A stretch of 64,000 nucleotides of DNA, from positions 3,410,001 through 3,474,000 of the forward strand of contig NZ_CP017754.1 of assembly GCF_001854325.1 (NCBI RefSeq), written 5' to 3'. The notes under the pieces are model-generated. The model did not search any database. It was not told the DNA's origin and saw nothing but the letters and a program-made list of their open reading frames with translations. Both the position numbers and the translations under genes were made by a program. Source of the stretch: Cupriavidus malaysiensis (GTDB taxonomy: Bacteria; Pseudomonadota; Gammaproteobacteria; Burkholderiales; Burkholderiaceae). Each line of letters starts with the position of its first letter. The stretch's first letter is position 1. Positions 1 through 8,381 of the stretch are shown here, in pieces.

Positions 1-195
1 GCGGCCACGATCATGGCGAAAATCGAAGCGCTGGCGGCGGCCCCCTACGGGCCGAACCCTGACGCCAAGAAGCTGGCCGGCATCGAGGGATACCGGCTGC
101 GCGTGGGCGATTGGCGCGTGCTATACCGAATCGAGGACGGCCGACTGGTGATCGTCGTGCTGGCAATCAATCCGCGCGGAGGCGCATACAAATGA
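1..195 (+). CDS. RelE/HigB-type toxin, 5' end outside the window
   Basis: The C-terminal part of a small RelE/ParE-superfamily toxin (an mRNA interferase in this family). The reading frame is open to base 1, so the start lies upstream of the window; the ATG at 13 is probably internal. The segment KKLAGIEGYRLRVGDWRVLY followed by an acidic turn and a hydrophobic strand is the usual last half of the fold. The stop TGA at 193-195 overlaps the ATG of the next gene (ATGA), as in translationally coupled toxin-first HigBA/RelE-Xre pairs. Toxin activity is inferred from family and context. Confidence 0.75.
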   Translation, partial: AATIMAKIEALAAAPYGPNPDAKKLAGIEGYRLRVGDWRVLYRIEDGRLVIVVLAINPRGGAYK

Positions 196-566
196 TCGAC
201 ATCCAATTCATCGAACGCGACGGCCACCGCGAATATGCGGTGGTGCCCATCGAGATCTGGGACAAGGTCAAAGACCTGATCGAGGATCTGGACGATGCCG
301 CTATGCTGAAGCAAGCGATGGCGGAAGACGATGGCACCCGCATTCCGCATGCTGTACTCAAGGCCGAACTGGCGGGCGACCATCCGATCAAGGCATGGCG
401 CGAGCACCGAGGCATCACGCAGGAGGCGCTCGCCTCGGCCGCCGGCATCAGCAAGCCCTACTTGAGCCAGATGGAAAACCGGAAGCGCGATGGAAGCGTC
501 GACGTGCTGCAGAAGCTGGCCGCCGCGCTGGAGGTGCAGATGGACCTGCTGGTCGAGCTGGCCTGA
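192..566 (+). CDS. Xre/HigA-type antitoxin with HTH domain
   Basis: A 124-residue protein translated from an ATG that overlaps the toxin stop codon. Residues 1-60 form a mixed N-terminal part with an acidic helix (DLIEDLDDAAM). Residues about 65-120 are a Cro/C1-type helix-turn-helix: GITQEALASAAGISKPYLSQ is helix 2-turn-helix 3, followed by a leucine-rich dimerisation helix. It should bind and neutralise the preceding toxin and repress the pair's promoter, which lies outside the window. The frame opens further upstream to 111, but that would run deep into the toxin gene, so the coupled ATG is preferred. The pair sits at the decayed edge of a mobile element. Confidence 0.8.
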   Translation: MIDIQFIERDGHREYAVVPIEIWDKVKDLIEDLDDAAMLKQAMAEDDGTRIPHAVLKAELAGDHPIKAWREHRGITQEALASAAGISKPYLSQMENRKRDGSVDVLQKLAAALEVQMDLLVELA

Positions 567-678
567 GCGAGCAAAAAAGGATTCGCCGGCTCCTGGGAAA
601 CCCAAGGTCGCTTATCGACCCATTGCGGTCCTGGGCTTTGGTCGATCTCGTCGCCCCAAAGCAGTCGCCTAACGATGA

Positions 679-1023
679 AATCCAGCGGAGCCATGCGGCC
701 AGGGCTACGTCAACGAGGAGAGCGGCCGCGCCGGCGGGTGGGAATCGCTTGGGCGGAACTTCATGGAGCGGGGGATAGCGGAGACGGACGTCACAGTGCC
801 CTTCAACGAGCACGACATCCGCGCCAAGGCGGCGAACGACGCCGAAGACCTTGAGCACGCGCGAGCCCTGATGTCTCACGCGAGCACGGCGACGACCAAG
901 CGGGTGTACCGGCGGAAACCGGAGGTGGTGGCCCCGCTGCAGGCAAACAAAAAGGGCTTGGGTCACGTTTCCATGACCCAAGCCCTTTGCTATGACCCAG
1001 CGGTTAGTGCAACCACCCGCTAA
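679..1023 (+). pseudogene. Remnant of a tyrosine recombinase (phage-type integrase), C-terminal part only
   Basis: The open frame after the stop at 676-678 encodes a stretch ending in the signature of integrase C termini: HDIRAKAANDAEDLEHARAL, then MSHASTATTKRVYRRKP. This carries the HxxR box and the region up to the catalytic tyrosine (Tyr in TKRVYRRKP) of the catalytic domain. The N-terminal SAM-like domain and the first catalytic Arg are absent, so the gene is broken. Homology ends near 945; the frame then runs through a terminator hairpin to a stop at 1021-1023. It lies next to the 3' end of tRNA-Ser, the usual place of such integrases. An ATG at 763 could start a short peptide, but no function is expected. 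Confidence 0.75.
951..988 (-). terminator. Rho-independent terminator downstream of tRNA-Ser
   Basis: A perfect 15-bp inverted repeat (951-965 with 974-988, 8-base loop). Read on the minus strand it is followed by TTTTTGTTTG, so it terminates leftward transcription coming from the tRNA-Ser gene. It lies inside the trailing frame of the integrase remnant. Confidence 0.75.
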
Positions 1024-1038
1024 GCCTTACGTATTCAG

Positions 1039-1129
1039 TGGCGGAGAGAGGGGGATTCGAACCCCCGATAGGCTATTAACCTATACACGCTTTCCAGGCG
1101 TGCGACTTAAACCACTCATCCATCTCTCC
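1039..1129 (-). tRNA. tRNA-Ser (anticodon GGA)
   Basis: A class II tRNA of 91 nt with encoded CCA. The acceptor stem GGAGAGA pairs with TCTCTCC, the anticodon stem-loop holds CTGGAAA, there is a long variable arm, and the T-loop is GTTCGAA. The anticodon GGA reads UCC/UCU. Its 3' end faces the integrase remnant, so the gene is the likely attachment site of the element on the left. Confidence 0.95.
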
Positions 1130-1141
1130 GGGAAGTCCGCG

Positions 1142-1147
1142 ATTATA
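1142..1147 (-). promoter_or_regulatory. -10 box of the tRNA-Ser promoter
   Basis: A perfect TATAAT on the minus strand, about 12 bases upstream of the mature tRNA 5' end. The matching -35 is weak. A GC-rich discriminator follows, as in stable RNA promoters. This is a sequence-only call. Confidence 0.45.
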
Positions 1148-1190
1148 ACAGAGTTATTTTTCGAATCCAGTACTTCCTGCGGGAACAAGC

Positions 1191-1211
1191 AAAAAGACGG
1201 GCAAGCCCCGT
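1191..1211 (-). terminator. Terminator after the sodium:solute symporter gene
   Basis: On the minus strand a short ACGGG-GCTTG-CCCGT hairpin is followed by CTTTTTG, five bases past the symporter stop codon. Confidence 0.5.
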
Positions 1212-1215
1212 GCAA

Positions 1216-3267
1216 TCAGCCCTTGCGCAGGTAGCCGACCAGACGGTCGATCACCGGCGCGTTGCGCGGTGTCAGCAAGCTAACGACGATGGCCACGATG
1301 AAGCCGGCCGGCACGCCGAAGGCGCCGGATGCGATCGGGTCGACGCCGAACCAGCGGTCGCCGAAGATGCCGGTCATGCGCGTGAAGAAGGGATAGTTGA
1401 CGAAGATGTAGTAGATGGCCACCCCCAGTCCCGCCGCCATGCCGGCCACCGCGCCCGCCGCCGTGGTGCGGCGCCAGAAGATGCCCAGCACCAGCACCGG
1501 GAAGAAGCTGGAAGCGGCCAGCGAGAAGGCGGCACCGACCAGGAACAGGATATTGCCCGGCCGCAGCGAGGTCACGTAGGAAGCGAACAGCGCCACCCCC
1601 AGCAGCAGTACCTTGGCCGTGGTCACCCGGCGCTGGTGGCTCGCCTGACGATCGACCATGTGATAGAAGACGTCGTGAGACAAGGCGTTGGCGATGGTCA
1701 GCAGCAGGCCATCGGCCGTGGACAGCGCGGCGGCCAGCGCGCCGGCCGCGACCAGGCCGGAGATCACATAGGGCAGCCCGGCGATCTCCGGCGCGGCCAG
1801 CACGATCATGTCGGGCTGGATCAGGATCTCCGCCCACTGCACGATGCCGTCGCCATTGACGTCGCGCAGCGTGAACACCGGCGGATCGACCTTGCGCCAT
1901 TGCACCACCCACTGCGGCAGTTCCGCATAGGGCGTGCCCACCAGGTGTTGCAGGAACTCCACCTTGACCAGCGCCGCGAGCGCCGGCGCGGAGACATAGA
2001 GCAAGGCGATGAAGAACACCGCCCAGGCGACGGAATTGCGCGTCTCCTTGACCGACGGCGTGGTGTACAGCCGGGTCAGGATGTGCGGCAGGCTGGCGGT
2101 GCCCACCATCAGGCAGAACACCAGCAGCACGAAGTTCAGGCGCTTGGCATCCCGCTCGCCCTCGCTCGCCGCGGGAAACGGCTCGGTGGAGGACTTCGAG
2201 GGCAGGCTGCGCGCGAGCGCGTCGTCGCGCATCTGCGTCCACTGCTGGTGCGCCTCGGCGGCATCGCGCGGATAGGCCAGCCGCTCGCGCTCCAGTTCCT
2301 TGATCTCGCGCAGCGGCGCGTTGCGCACGCGCAGCGACTCCAGCCGCGCCGTCAGCGCATCGCGCTCTTCCTCGAAGGACTGCGGCAGGCGGGCGATGCG
2401 GATCTGCAGGGCGGCCGCCTTGTCTGCGTAGAACTTCCGCACCGCGCGTTCGGCCGGGTCCTGGTCGAGCCGGCGCTCCTCCCGGTCGATCTGCGCCAGC
2501 AGCGGCCCGTAGCCGAGCTGGGGCAGCAGTTGGTGGTGATGCTTCCAGGCGATCATCGACACCGCCGCCAGGAAGGCCACGATCAGCATGATGTACTGCG
2601 CCACCTGTGTCCAGGTGACGGCCCGCATGCCGCCCAGGAAGGAGCAGACCAGGATGCCGGCCAGCCCGAAGAACACGCCGACGGCGAATTCGACGCCGAT
2701 GAAGCGCGTCACCACCAGCCCGACCCCCTGGATCTGCGCGACCAGGTAGACGAAGGAGCAGAGCGAGGCGGCCAGCACGGCGATGCCGCGCACGGCGAAG
2801 TTTCCGCCCGGGCGGCCGTTGCCGTAGCGGGCGGCGAGAAAGTCGGGAATGGTGTAGCCGCCGTACTTGCGCAGGTAAGGCGCCAACAGGAAGGCGACCA
2901 GGCAGTAGCCGCCGGTCCAGCCCATCACATAGGCCAGCCCTTCATAGCCCGAGGCGAAGACGATGCCGGCCAGGCCGATGAAGGAGGCCGCGCTCATCCA
3001 GTCGGCGGCGATCGCCATGCCATTGAAGACGCCCGGCACGCGCCGGCCCGCCACGTAGTACTCGGTCAGGTCGGAGGTGCGGCAGATCAGCCCGATGCAG
3101 GCATAGATCGCGATGGTGACGAAGAGGAAGACATAGCCCAGCCACAGGGCATCGCTGCTGGACCGTTCCAGCAGCGACATCATGCCGACGAAGCCCAACA
3201 GCCCGAGCGTGAACAGGCTGTAGTAGAGCGTCAGCCGGCGGCGGAAGCGCGACTGGTCGTCGGGCAT
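1216..3267 (-). CDS. Large sodium:solute symporter (ActP-like, VC_2705-type subfamily)
   Basis: A 683-residue sodium/solute symporter (SSS family, LeuT fold), an inner-membrane carrier that probably takes up acetate or another short acid, as it follows acs on the same strand. The N terminus has a membrane pair, then the SSS core (EYYVAGRRVPGVFNGMAIAA, ADWMSAASFIG) and further helices; the region near ALSTADGLLLTIANALSHD is typical of the family. It is longer than ordinary ActP (about 550 residues). Residues about 255-355 form a charged, coiled-coil-prone insert between membrane segments. Residues 469-480 (DVNGDGIVQWAE) match an EF-hand calcium loop. No separate DUF4212 partner gene is seen. 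The gap to acs is 94 bases and holds an imperfect GC-rich inverted repeat (3301-3344). The substrate is inferred only from context. Confidence 0.88.
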   Translation of the reverse strand: MPDDQSRFRRRLTLYYSLFTLGLLGFVGMMSLLERSSSDALWLGYVFLFVTIAIYACIGLICRTSDLTEYYVAGRRVPGVFNGMAIAADWMSAASFIGLAGIVFASGYEGLAYVMGWTGGYCLVAFLLAPYLRKYGGYTIPDFLAARYGNGRPGGNFAVRGIAVLAASLCSFVYLVAQIQGVGLVVTRFIGVEFAVGVFFGLAGILVCSFLGGMRAVTWTQVAQYIMLIVAFLAAVSMIAWKHHHQLLPQLGYGPLLAQIDREERRLDQDPAERAVRKFYADKAAALQIRIARLPQSFEEERDALTARLESLRVRNAPLREIKELERERLAYPRDAAEAHQQWTQMRDDALARSLPSKSSTEPFPAASEGERDAKRLNFVLLVFCLMVGTASLPHILTRLYTTPSVKETRNSVAWAVFFIALLYVSAPALAALVKVEFLQHLVGTPYAELPQWVVQWRKVDPPVFTLRDVNGDGIVQWAEILIQPDMIVLAAPEIAGLPYVISGLVAAGALAAALSTADGLLLTIANALSHDVFYHMVDRQASHQRRVTTAKVLLLGVALFASYVTSLRPGNILFLVGAAFSLAASSFFPVLVLGIFWRRTTAAGAVAGMAAGLGVAIYYIFVNYPFFTRMTGIFGDRWFGVDPIASGAFGVPAGFIVAIVVSLLTPRNAPVIDRLVGYLRKG

Positions 3268-3361
3268 GGAATAGAACGTGGCGGCACGGAAGCGGGGCGC
3301 GACGGGCCGGCGTGCGGCCGGCGCCGCGCGGGCGCCGGGCCGTCATGCCGCTGCGCCCGGA

Positions 3362-5344
3362 TCAGCGTGCCTGCTTGAGCTGGTCGAGGATCTGCGGGTT
3401 CTCCAGCGTCGAGGTGTCCTGCGTGATTTCCTCGCCCTTGGCCAGAGAGCGCAGCAGGCGCCGCATGATCTTGCCGGAACGGGTCTTGGGCAGGTTGTCG
3501 CCGAAGCGGATGTCCTTGGGCTTGGCGATCGGGCCGATCTCCTTGCCCACCCAGTTGCGCAGCTCGGCGGCGATCTGCTCGGCCTCGGCGCCATCCGGAC
3601 GCGCGCGCTTGAGCACGACGAAGGCGCAGATCGCTTCGCCGGTGGTGTCGTCGGGGCGGCCCACCACGGCCGCCTCCGCCACCAGCGGGTTGGCCACCAG
3701 GGCCGACTCGATCTCCATGGTGCCCATGCGATGGCCGGACACGTTCAGCACATCGTCGATGCGGCCCATGATGGTGAAGTAGCCGGTGTCCTTGTCGCGG
3801 ATCGAACCGTCGCCGGCCAGGTACAGGCGGCCGCCCAGCTCCTCGGGGAAGTAGCTCTTCTTGAAGCGCTCCGGATCGCCCCAGATGGTGCGGATCATCG
3901 ACGGCCACGGACGCTTGATCACCAGGATGCCGCCATGCCCGTTGGGCACGTCGTTGCCGGTCTCGTCGACCACTGCCGCCATGATGCCCGGCAGCGGCAG
4001 CGTGCAGGAACCCGGCACCAGCGGCGTCGCGCCCGGCAGCGGCGTGATCACGTGGCCGCCGGTCTCGGTCTGCCAGAAGGTGTCGACGATCGGGCAGCGC
4101 TCGCCGCCGATGTTCTGGTAGTACCACATCCAAGCCTCGGGATTGATCGGCTCGCCCACCGTGCCCAGCAGGCGCAGGCTGGACAGGTCGTACTGGCGCG
4201 GATGGATCTTCTCGTCGGCGTCGGCCGCCTTGATCAGCGAGCGGATCGCCGTCGGCGCCGTGTAGAAGATGCTGACCTTGTGGCGCTGGATCATGTCCCA
4301 GAAACGGCCCGCGTTCGGATAGGTCGGCACGCCCTCGAACATCAGCTGGGTCGCGCCGGCTGCCAGCGGGCCGTAGGCGATATAAGTGTGGCCGGTGATC
4401 CAGCCGATGTCCGCCGTGCACCAGAAGAGGTCATCCGGCTTGACGTCGAAGGTCCAGCGCATCGTCATCAAGGCCCACAGCAGGTAGCCGCCGGTGCTGT
4501 GCTGCACCCCCTTGGGCTTGCCGGTGGAGCCGGAGGTGTAGAGCACGAAGAGCGGGTGTTCGGCGTCGACCGGTACCGCCTCGCAGGTGTCCGCCTGTCC
4601 GGCGGATACGTCCTCCATCGAACGGTCACGGCCTTCGCTCCAGCTGACTTTGCCACCGGTGCGGCGGTAGACGATCACGTTCTTGACGGCCTCGCAGCCG
4701 CCCAGCGCCAGCGCCTCGTCGGCGATGGCCTTGAGCGGCAGCGCCTTGCCGCCGCGCATCTGTTCGTCGGCGGTGATCAGTGCCACCGCGCCGACATCGA
4801 CCAGGCGCTCCTGCAGCGATTTGGCCGAGAAGCCGCCGAACACCACCGAGTGGGTGGCGCCGATGCGGGCGCAGGCCTGCATCGCGACCACGCCTTCGAT
4901 CGACATCGGCATGTAGATCACCACACGGTCGCCCTTGGCGATGCCGAGCGATTTCAGGCCGTTGGCAAAGCGGCACACGCGCGCATGCAGCTCGCGGTAG
5001 CTGACGCGGGTCACGGTGCCGTCGTCAGCTTCGAAGACGATGGCGATCTTGTCGGCGTTGCCGTTCTCGAGATTGCGCTCCAGGCAGTTGTAGGAAGCGT
5101 TGAGCTGGCCGTCCTCGAACCACTTGTAGAAGGGGGCGTCGCTCTCGTCGAGCACCTTGGTGAAGGGCTGGTTCCAGTGCAGCAGCTCGCGTGCGTGGCG
5201 TGCCCAGAAGCCCTCGTAGTCGCGCTCGGCCTCGTCGCACAGGGCCTGGTAGGCCTCCATGCCGGAGATGGCCGCCTGCTCGACGAACGATGCGGGGGGG
5301 TTGAAGACGCGATGCTCTTGCATCACCGATTCGATGGCGGACAT
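3362..5344 (-). CDS. acs: Acetyl-CoA synthetase (AMP-forming)
   Basis: A 660-residue enzyme that makes acetyl-CoA from acetate, ATP and CoA through acetyl-AMP in the cytoplasm. The adenylate-forming signature [11 protein letters not shown] is at residues 269-279; the TFWQTETGG motif and the C-terminal [10 protein letters not shown] follow. The lysine in SGKIMRR (about 625) is the position acetylated by Pat-type enzymes in known Acs proteins. The length fits the family (about 650). An AGGAGA ribosome site stands before the ATG. The symporter gene downstream on the same strand suggests a joint acetate uptake and activation unit. The 500-base space upstream separates it from the divergent fumarase gene. 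Confidence 0.96.
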   Translation of the reverse strand: MSAIESVMQEHRVFNPPASFVEQAAISGMEAYQALCDEAERDYEGFWARHARELLHWNQPFTKVLDESDAPFYKWFEDGQLNASYNCLERNLENGNADKIAIVFEADDGTVTRVSYRELHARVCRFANGLKSLGIAKGDRVVIYMPMSIEGVVAMQACARIGATHSVVFGGFSAKSLQERLVDVGAVALITADEQMRGGKALPLKAIADEALALGGCEAVKNVIVYRRTGGKVSWSEGRDRSMEDVSAGQADTCEAVPVDAEHPLFVLYTSGSTGKPKGVQHSTGGYLLWALMTMRWTFDVKPDDLFWCTADIGWITGHTYIAYGPLAAGATQLMFEGVPTYPNAGRFWDMIQRHKVSIFYTAPTAIRSLIKAADADEKIHPRQYDLSSLRLLGTVGEPINPEAWMWYYQNIGGERCPIVDTFWQTETGGHVITPLPGATPLVPGSCTLPLPGIMAAVVDETGNDVPNGHGGILVIKRPWPSMIRTIWGDPERFKKSYFPEELGGRLYLAGDGSIRDKDTGYFTIMGRIDDVLNVSGHRMGTMEIESALVANPLVAEAAVVGRPDDTTGEAICAFVVLKRARPDGAEAEQIAAELRNWVGKEIGPIAKPKDIRFGDNLPKTRSGKIMRRLLRSLAKGEEITQDTSTLENPQILDQLKQAR

Positions 5345-5850
5345 GTCGTTGTCTCCTGATTGGCTTGGCTGCGTGGCTGCAAACTTACGCTTGGTGGCTT
5401 ACTGAATCCTGACGCTGCACGCAGGCAGCCGCGCCGCATCGCGATGGCGCCGGCGCCTGCTGCATCGCAGCATGGGGCGCGGTGAGGGACCCGGGGGACG
5501 TCTCCCGCATGCTCGCCTGTCAATGTGCAGCCTTCTCCATTAGGCTAGCACAGCTACCCGGCAACGGCGCCGTTCGGGCGGGATTCCCGAATGCCGCGCT
5601 GTGCCATTCCGCGCCATTCCCTCGCTGCCAGCAGACCGGCGGCTGCATAGCGCGCCGTGAGCGCCCTGAGCCGCAGGCGCTCACCAACCGCAGCCCTGCC
5701 CGGCTGCTTTCTTCATTGTCACCGCCGGCAAGCCGCAAGCATCACCTCCAGCCCGGCTGGGCGAATGTGGACGGATGTATGCACGCAGGCAACCACACCC
5801 GCCACGGTGTATGATTGCGGGCTACGTCCCACCGCATGTCCTCCCACAAC
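5345..5850. other. Intergenic region between divergent acs and fumarase genes
   Basis: About 500 bases without a credible gene; the short frames here lack ribosome sites and family likeness. It must carry both promoters. A TATGAT (5809-5814), about 40 bases before the fumarase ATG, is a possible -10, with no good -35. For acs, a minus-strand TTGCCG-N16-TAATGG near 5545-5570 is only a weak candidate. No clear operator was recognised. Confidence 0.5.
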
Positions 5851-7374
5851 ATGACCGCCATCAAGCAAGAAGACCTCATCCAGAGCGTCGCCGACTCCCT
5901 GCAGTACATCAGCTACTACCACCCGATGGACTACATCACCAGCCTGGGCCGTGCCTATGAGCTGGAGCAGAGCCCGGCGGCGAAGGACGCGATCGCCCAG
6001 ATCCTGACCAACAGCCGCATGTGCGCGGAAGGCAAGCGGCCCATCTGCCAGGACACCGGCATCGTCACCGTGTTCCTGAAGATCGGCATGAACGTGCGCT
6101 GGGATGACGCCACGATGAGCCTGGAAGACATGGTCAACGAAGGCGTGCGCCGCGCCTACAACGACCCGGACAACAAGCTGCGCGCCAGCGTGCTGGCCGA
6201 TCCGGCAGGCAAGCGCACCAATACCAAGGACAACTCCCCGGCGGTGATCAACGTCTCCGTCGTACCGGGCGACACGGTCGACGTGATCGTCGCGGCCAAG
6301 GGCGGCGGCTCCGAGGCGAAATCCAAGTTCGTGATGCTGAACCCGTCCGACTCGATCGTCGACTGGGTGCTCAAGACCGTGCCGACCATGGGTGCCGGCT
6401 GGTGCCCGCCGGGCATGCTCGGCATCGGTATCGGCGGCACCGCGGAAAAGGCGATGCTGCTGGCCAAGGAAGCCCTGATGGAGCCCATCGACATCCAGGA
6501 CCTGATCGCGCGCGGCCCGTCCAATCGCGCCGAGGAACTGCGCATCGAACTGTACGAGAAGGTCAACGCACTGGGCATCGGTGCGCAGGGCCTGGGCGGC
6601 CTGGCCACCGTGCTCGACGTGAAGATCAAGGACTACCCGACCCACGCCGCCAACCTGCCGGTGGCCATGATCCCGAACTGCGCCGCCACCCGCCACGCGC
6701 ACTTCACGCTGGACGGCAGCGGCCCGGCCAAGCTGGAAGCGCCTGACCTGTCGCAATGGCCGAAGGTCGAGTGGGCGCCGAACACCGAGACCTCCAAGCG
6801 CGTCGACCTGAACGCGCTGACGCCGGAAGAAGTAGCCTCGTGGAAGCCGGGCCAGACCCTGCTGCTGAACGGCAAGATGCTGACCGGCCGCGATGCCGCA
6901 CACAAGCGTATCGCCGACATGCTGGCCAAGGGCGAGAAGCTGCCCATCGACTTCACCAACCGTGTGATCTACTACGTCGGCCCGGTCGATCCGGTGCGTG
7001 ACGAAGTGGTGGGTCCGGCCGGCCCGACCACCGCCACCCGCATGGACAAGTTCACCGAGACCATGCTGTCGCAGACCGGCCTGATCGCGATGATCGGCAA
7101 GGCCGAGCGTGGCCCGGTGGCGATCGAGTCCATCCAGAAGCACAAGTCGGCCTACCTGATGGCCGTCGGCGGTGCCGCCTACCTGGTCTCCAAGGCCATC
7201 CGCGGCGCCAAGGTGCTGGCCTTCGAAGACCTCGGCATGGAAGCCATCTACGAGTTCGACGTCAAGGACATGCCGGTCACCGTGGCGGTCGACAGCTCGG
7301 GCATCTCCGTGCACAAGACCGGCCCCGCCGAATGGCAGGCCAGGATCGGCAAGATCCCCGTCGCGGCCGCCTGA
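5851..7374 (+). CDS. fumA: Class I fumarate hydratase (iron-sulfur fumarase)
   Basis: A 507-residue oxygen-sensitive [4Fe-4S] fumarase interconverting fumarate and malate in the TCA cycle. Probable cluster cysteines are Cys66 in ICQDTG, the one in GAGWCPPGM and the one in NCAATRHAHF. The C-terminal half is the beta domain (LNGKMLTGRDAAHKR; GPAGPTTATRMD) found fused to the alpha domain in FumA/FumB. The ATG at 5851 (MTAIKQEDL) gives the usual family length; the ATG at 5836 and a TTG at 5815 are possible but have no better ribosome site. A strong terminator follows. It could act on related substrates such as mesaconate or tartrate, but full likeness to FumA makes fumarase most probable. Confidence 0.93.
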   Translation: MTAIKQEDLIQSVADSLQYISYYHPMDYITSLGRAYELEQSPAAKDAIAQILTNSRMCAEGKRPICQDTGIVTVFLKIGMNVRWDDATMSLEDMVNEGVRRAYNDPDNKLRASVLADPAGKRTNTKDNSPAVINVSVVPGDTVDVIVAAKGGGSEAKSKFVMLNPSDSIVDWVLKTVPTMGAGWCPPGMLGIGIGGTAEKAMLLAKEALMEPIDIQDLIARGPSNRAEELRIELYEKVNALGIGAQGLGGLATVLDVKIKDYPTHAANLPVAMIPNCAATRHAHFTLDGSGPAKLEAPDLSQWPKVEWAPNTETSKRVDLNALTPEEVASWKPGQTLLLNGKMLTGRDAAHKRIADMLAKGEKLPIDFTNRVIYYVGPVDPVRDEVVGPAGPTTATRMDKFTETMLSQTGLIAMIGKAERGPVAIESIQKHKSAYLMAVGGAAYLVSKAIRGAKVLAFEDLGMEAIYEFDVKDMPVTVAVDSSGISVHKTGPAEWQARIGKIPVAAA

Positions 7375-7410
7375 TTCCAGGCACGCCGTGACAGCCTTGC
7401 TGTCCCTGAA

Positions 7411-7440
7411 AGCCGGGTCTGCCGACCCGGCTTTTTGTTT
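7411..7440 (+). terminator. Terminator after fumarase
   Basis: Stem AGCCGGGTC (7411-7419) pairs with GACCCGGCT (7424-7432) around a 4-base loop, followed by TTTTGTTT. Confidence 0.85.
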
Positions 7441-7518
7441 CCCGGTGCATGCTCGCCCCGCACTTCCGGTGTGGCCGGGCGCCCTCGCCACCAACCGCCC
7501 CTTGCCCTGCCCTTTCCC

Positions 7519-8364
7519 GTGAACCAGCCCGCCAACGACGCTCCCATCGGCATCTTCGATTCCGGCCTCGGCGGCCTGTCGGTCCTGCGCGAGATCCGCG
7601 CGCTGCTGCCGCACGAATCGCTGCTGTATATCGCCGATTCGAAGTACGCCCCCTATGGCGAGAAGCCGGAGCGCTTCGTCGAGGCGCGCACGCTGCAGGT
7701 CTGCCGCTGGCTGGCCGACCAAGGCTGCAAGGCGCTGGTGATCGCCTGCAATACCGCCACCGTCCATGCCGTGCAGACGCTGCGCGAGACGCTGCCGCTA
7801 CCCATCATCGGGGTAGAGCCCGGCCTGAAGCCGGCCGCCGCCGCCAGCCGCAGCAAGGTGGTGGGCGTGCTCGCCACGGCCAATACGCTCAAGGGCGCGA
7901 AGTTCGCGCGCCTGCTGGCTTCGCTCGACGGCGAGAGCCGCTTCCTCTGCACCGCCGGCATCGGCCTGGTGGACGCAATCGAGCGCGGCGACGTCGGCAG
8001 CGCGGCGGTGCGCGCCAGCCTGGCCGGCTTCCTGCAGCCCATGCTGGACGCCGGCGCCGACACGCTGGTACTGGGCTGCACCCACTACCCCTTCCTGACG
8101 GACACGCTGGTGGAGATGATCGGCGGACGCATGGCGCTGATCGATACCGGCGCCGCGGTCGCGCGTCAGCTCGCGCGCCGGCTGGCCGAGCACGGCATCG
8201 CCGCCGCGCCCGGCGCGGCCCCCTTCACGCGCTATGCAACGACCAAGGAAGCCAGCCACCTGCAGGATATGGTCGCCGCCCTGCTGCACGTCGACGCGCA
8301 GGCGGAAACGATCGTCATCGAACCGGCGCCGCCGCTGGACGCGGCGGCACATGTCCTGCGCTGA
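7519..8364 (+). CDS. murI: Glutamate racemase
   Basis: A 281-residue cofactor-independent racemase that makes D-glutamate for peptidoglycan. The aspartate/glutamate racemase motifs are complete: IGIFDSGLGGLSV near the start (Asp14, Ser15), the first catalytic cysteine Cys77 in IACNTAT and the second Cys187 in LGCTHYPF. The frame opens earlier at a TTG (7435), but that lies on the terminator stem, so the GTG at 7519, directly before the conserved N terminus, is chosen. It converges with the AAA ATPase gene, whose stop is 18 bases away on the other strand. Confidence 0.93.
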   Translation: MNQPANDAPIGIFDSGLGGLSVLREIRALLPHESLLYIADSKYAPYGEKPERFVEARTLQVCRWLADQGCKALVIACNTATVHAVQTLRETLPLPIIGVEPGLKPAAAASRSKVVGVLATANTLKGAKFARLLASLDGESRFLCTAGIGLVDAIERGDVGSAAVRASLAGFLQPMLDAGADTLVLGCTHYPFLTDTLVEMIGGRMALIDTGAAVARQLARRLAEHGIAAAPGAAPFTRYATTKEASHLQDMVAALLHVDAQAETIVIEPAPPLDAAAHVLR

Positions 8365-8381
8365 ACGCGGCGGGCCCCGCC

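Noticed and set aside
1210..5359. Two long plus-strand frames (about 720 and 690 codons) over the symporter and acs
   Set aside because: Antisense shadows of well-identified minus-strand genes; no ribosome site and no known motif.
5811..5850. Fumarase starting at the TTG 5815 or ATG 5836
   Set aside because: The extra residues are not part of the conserved N terminus, and neither start has a better ribosome site than the ATG at 5851.
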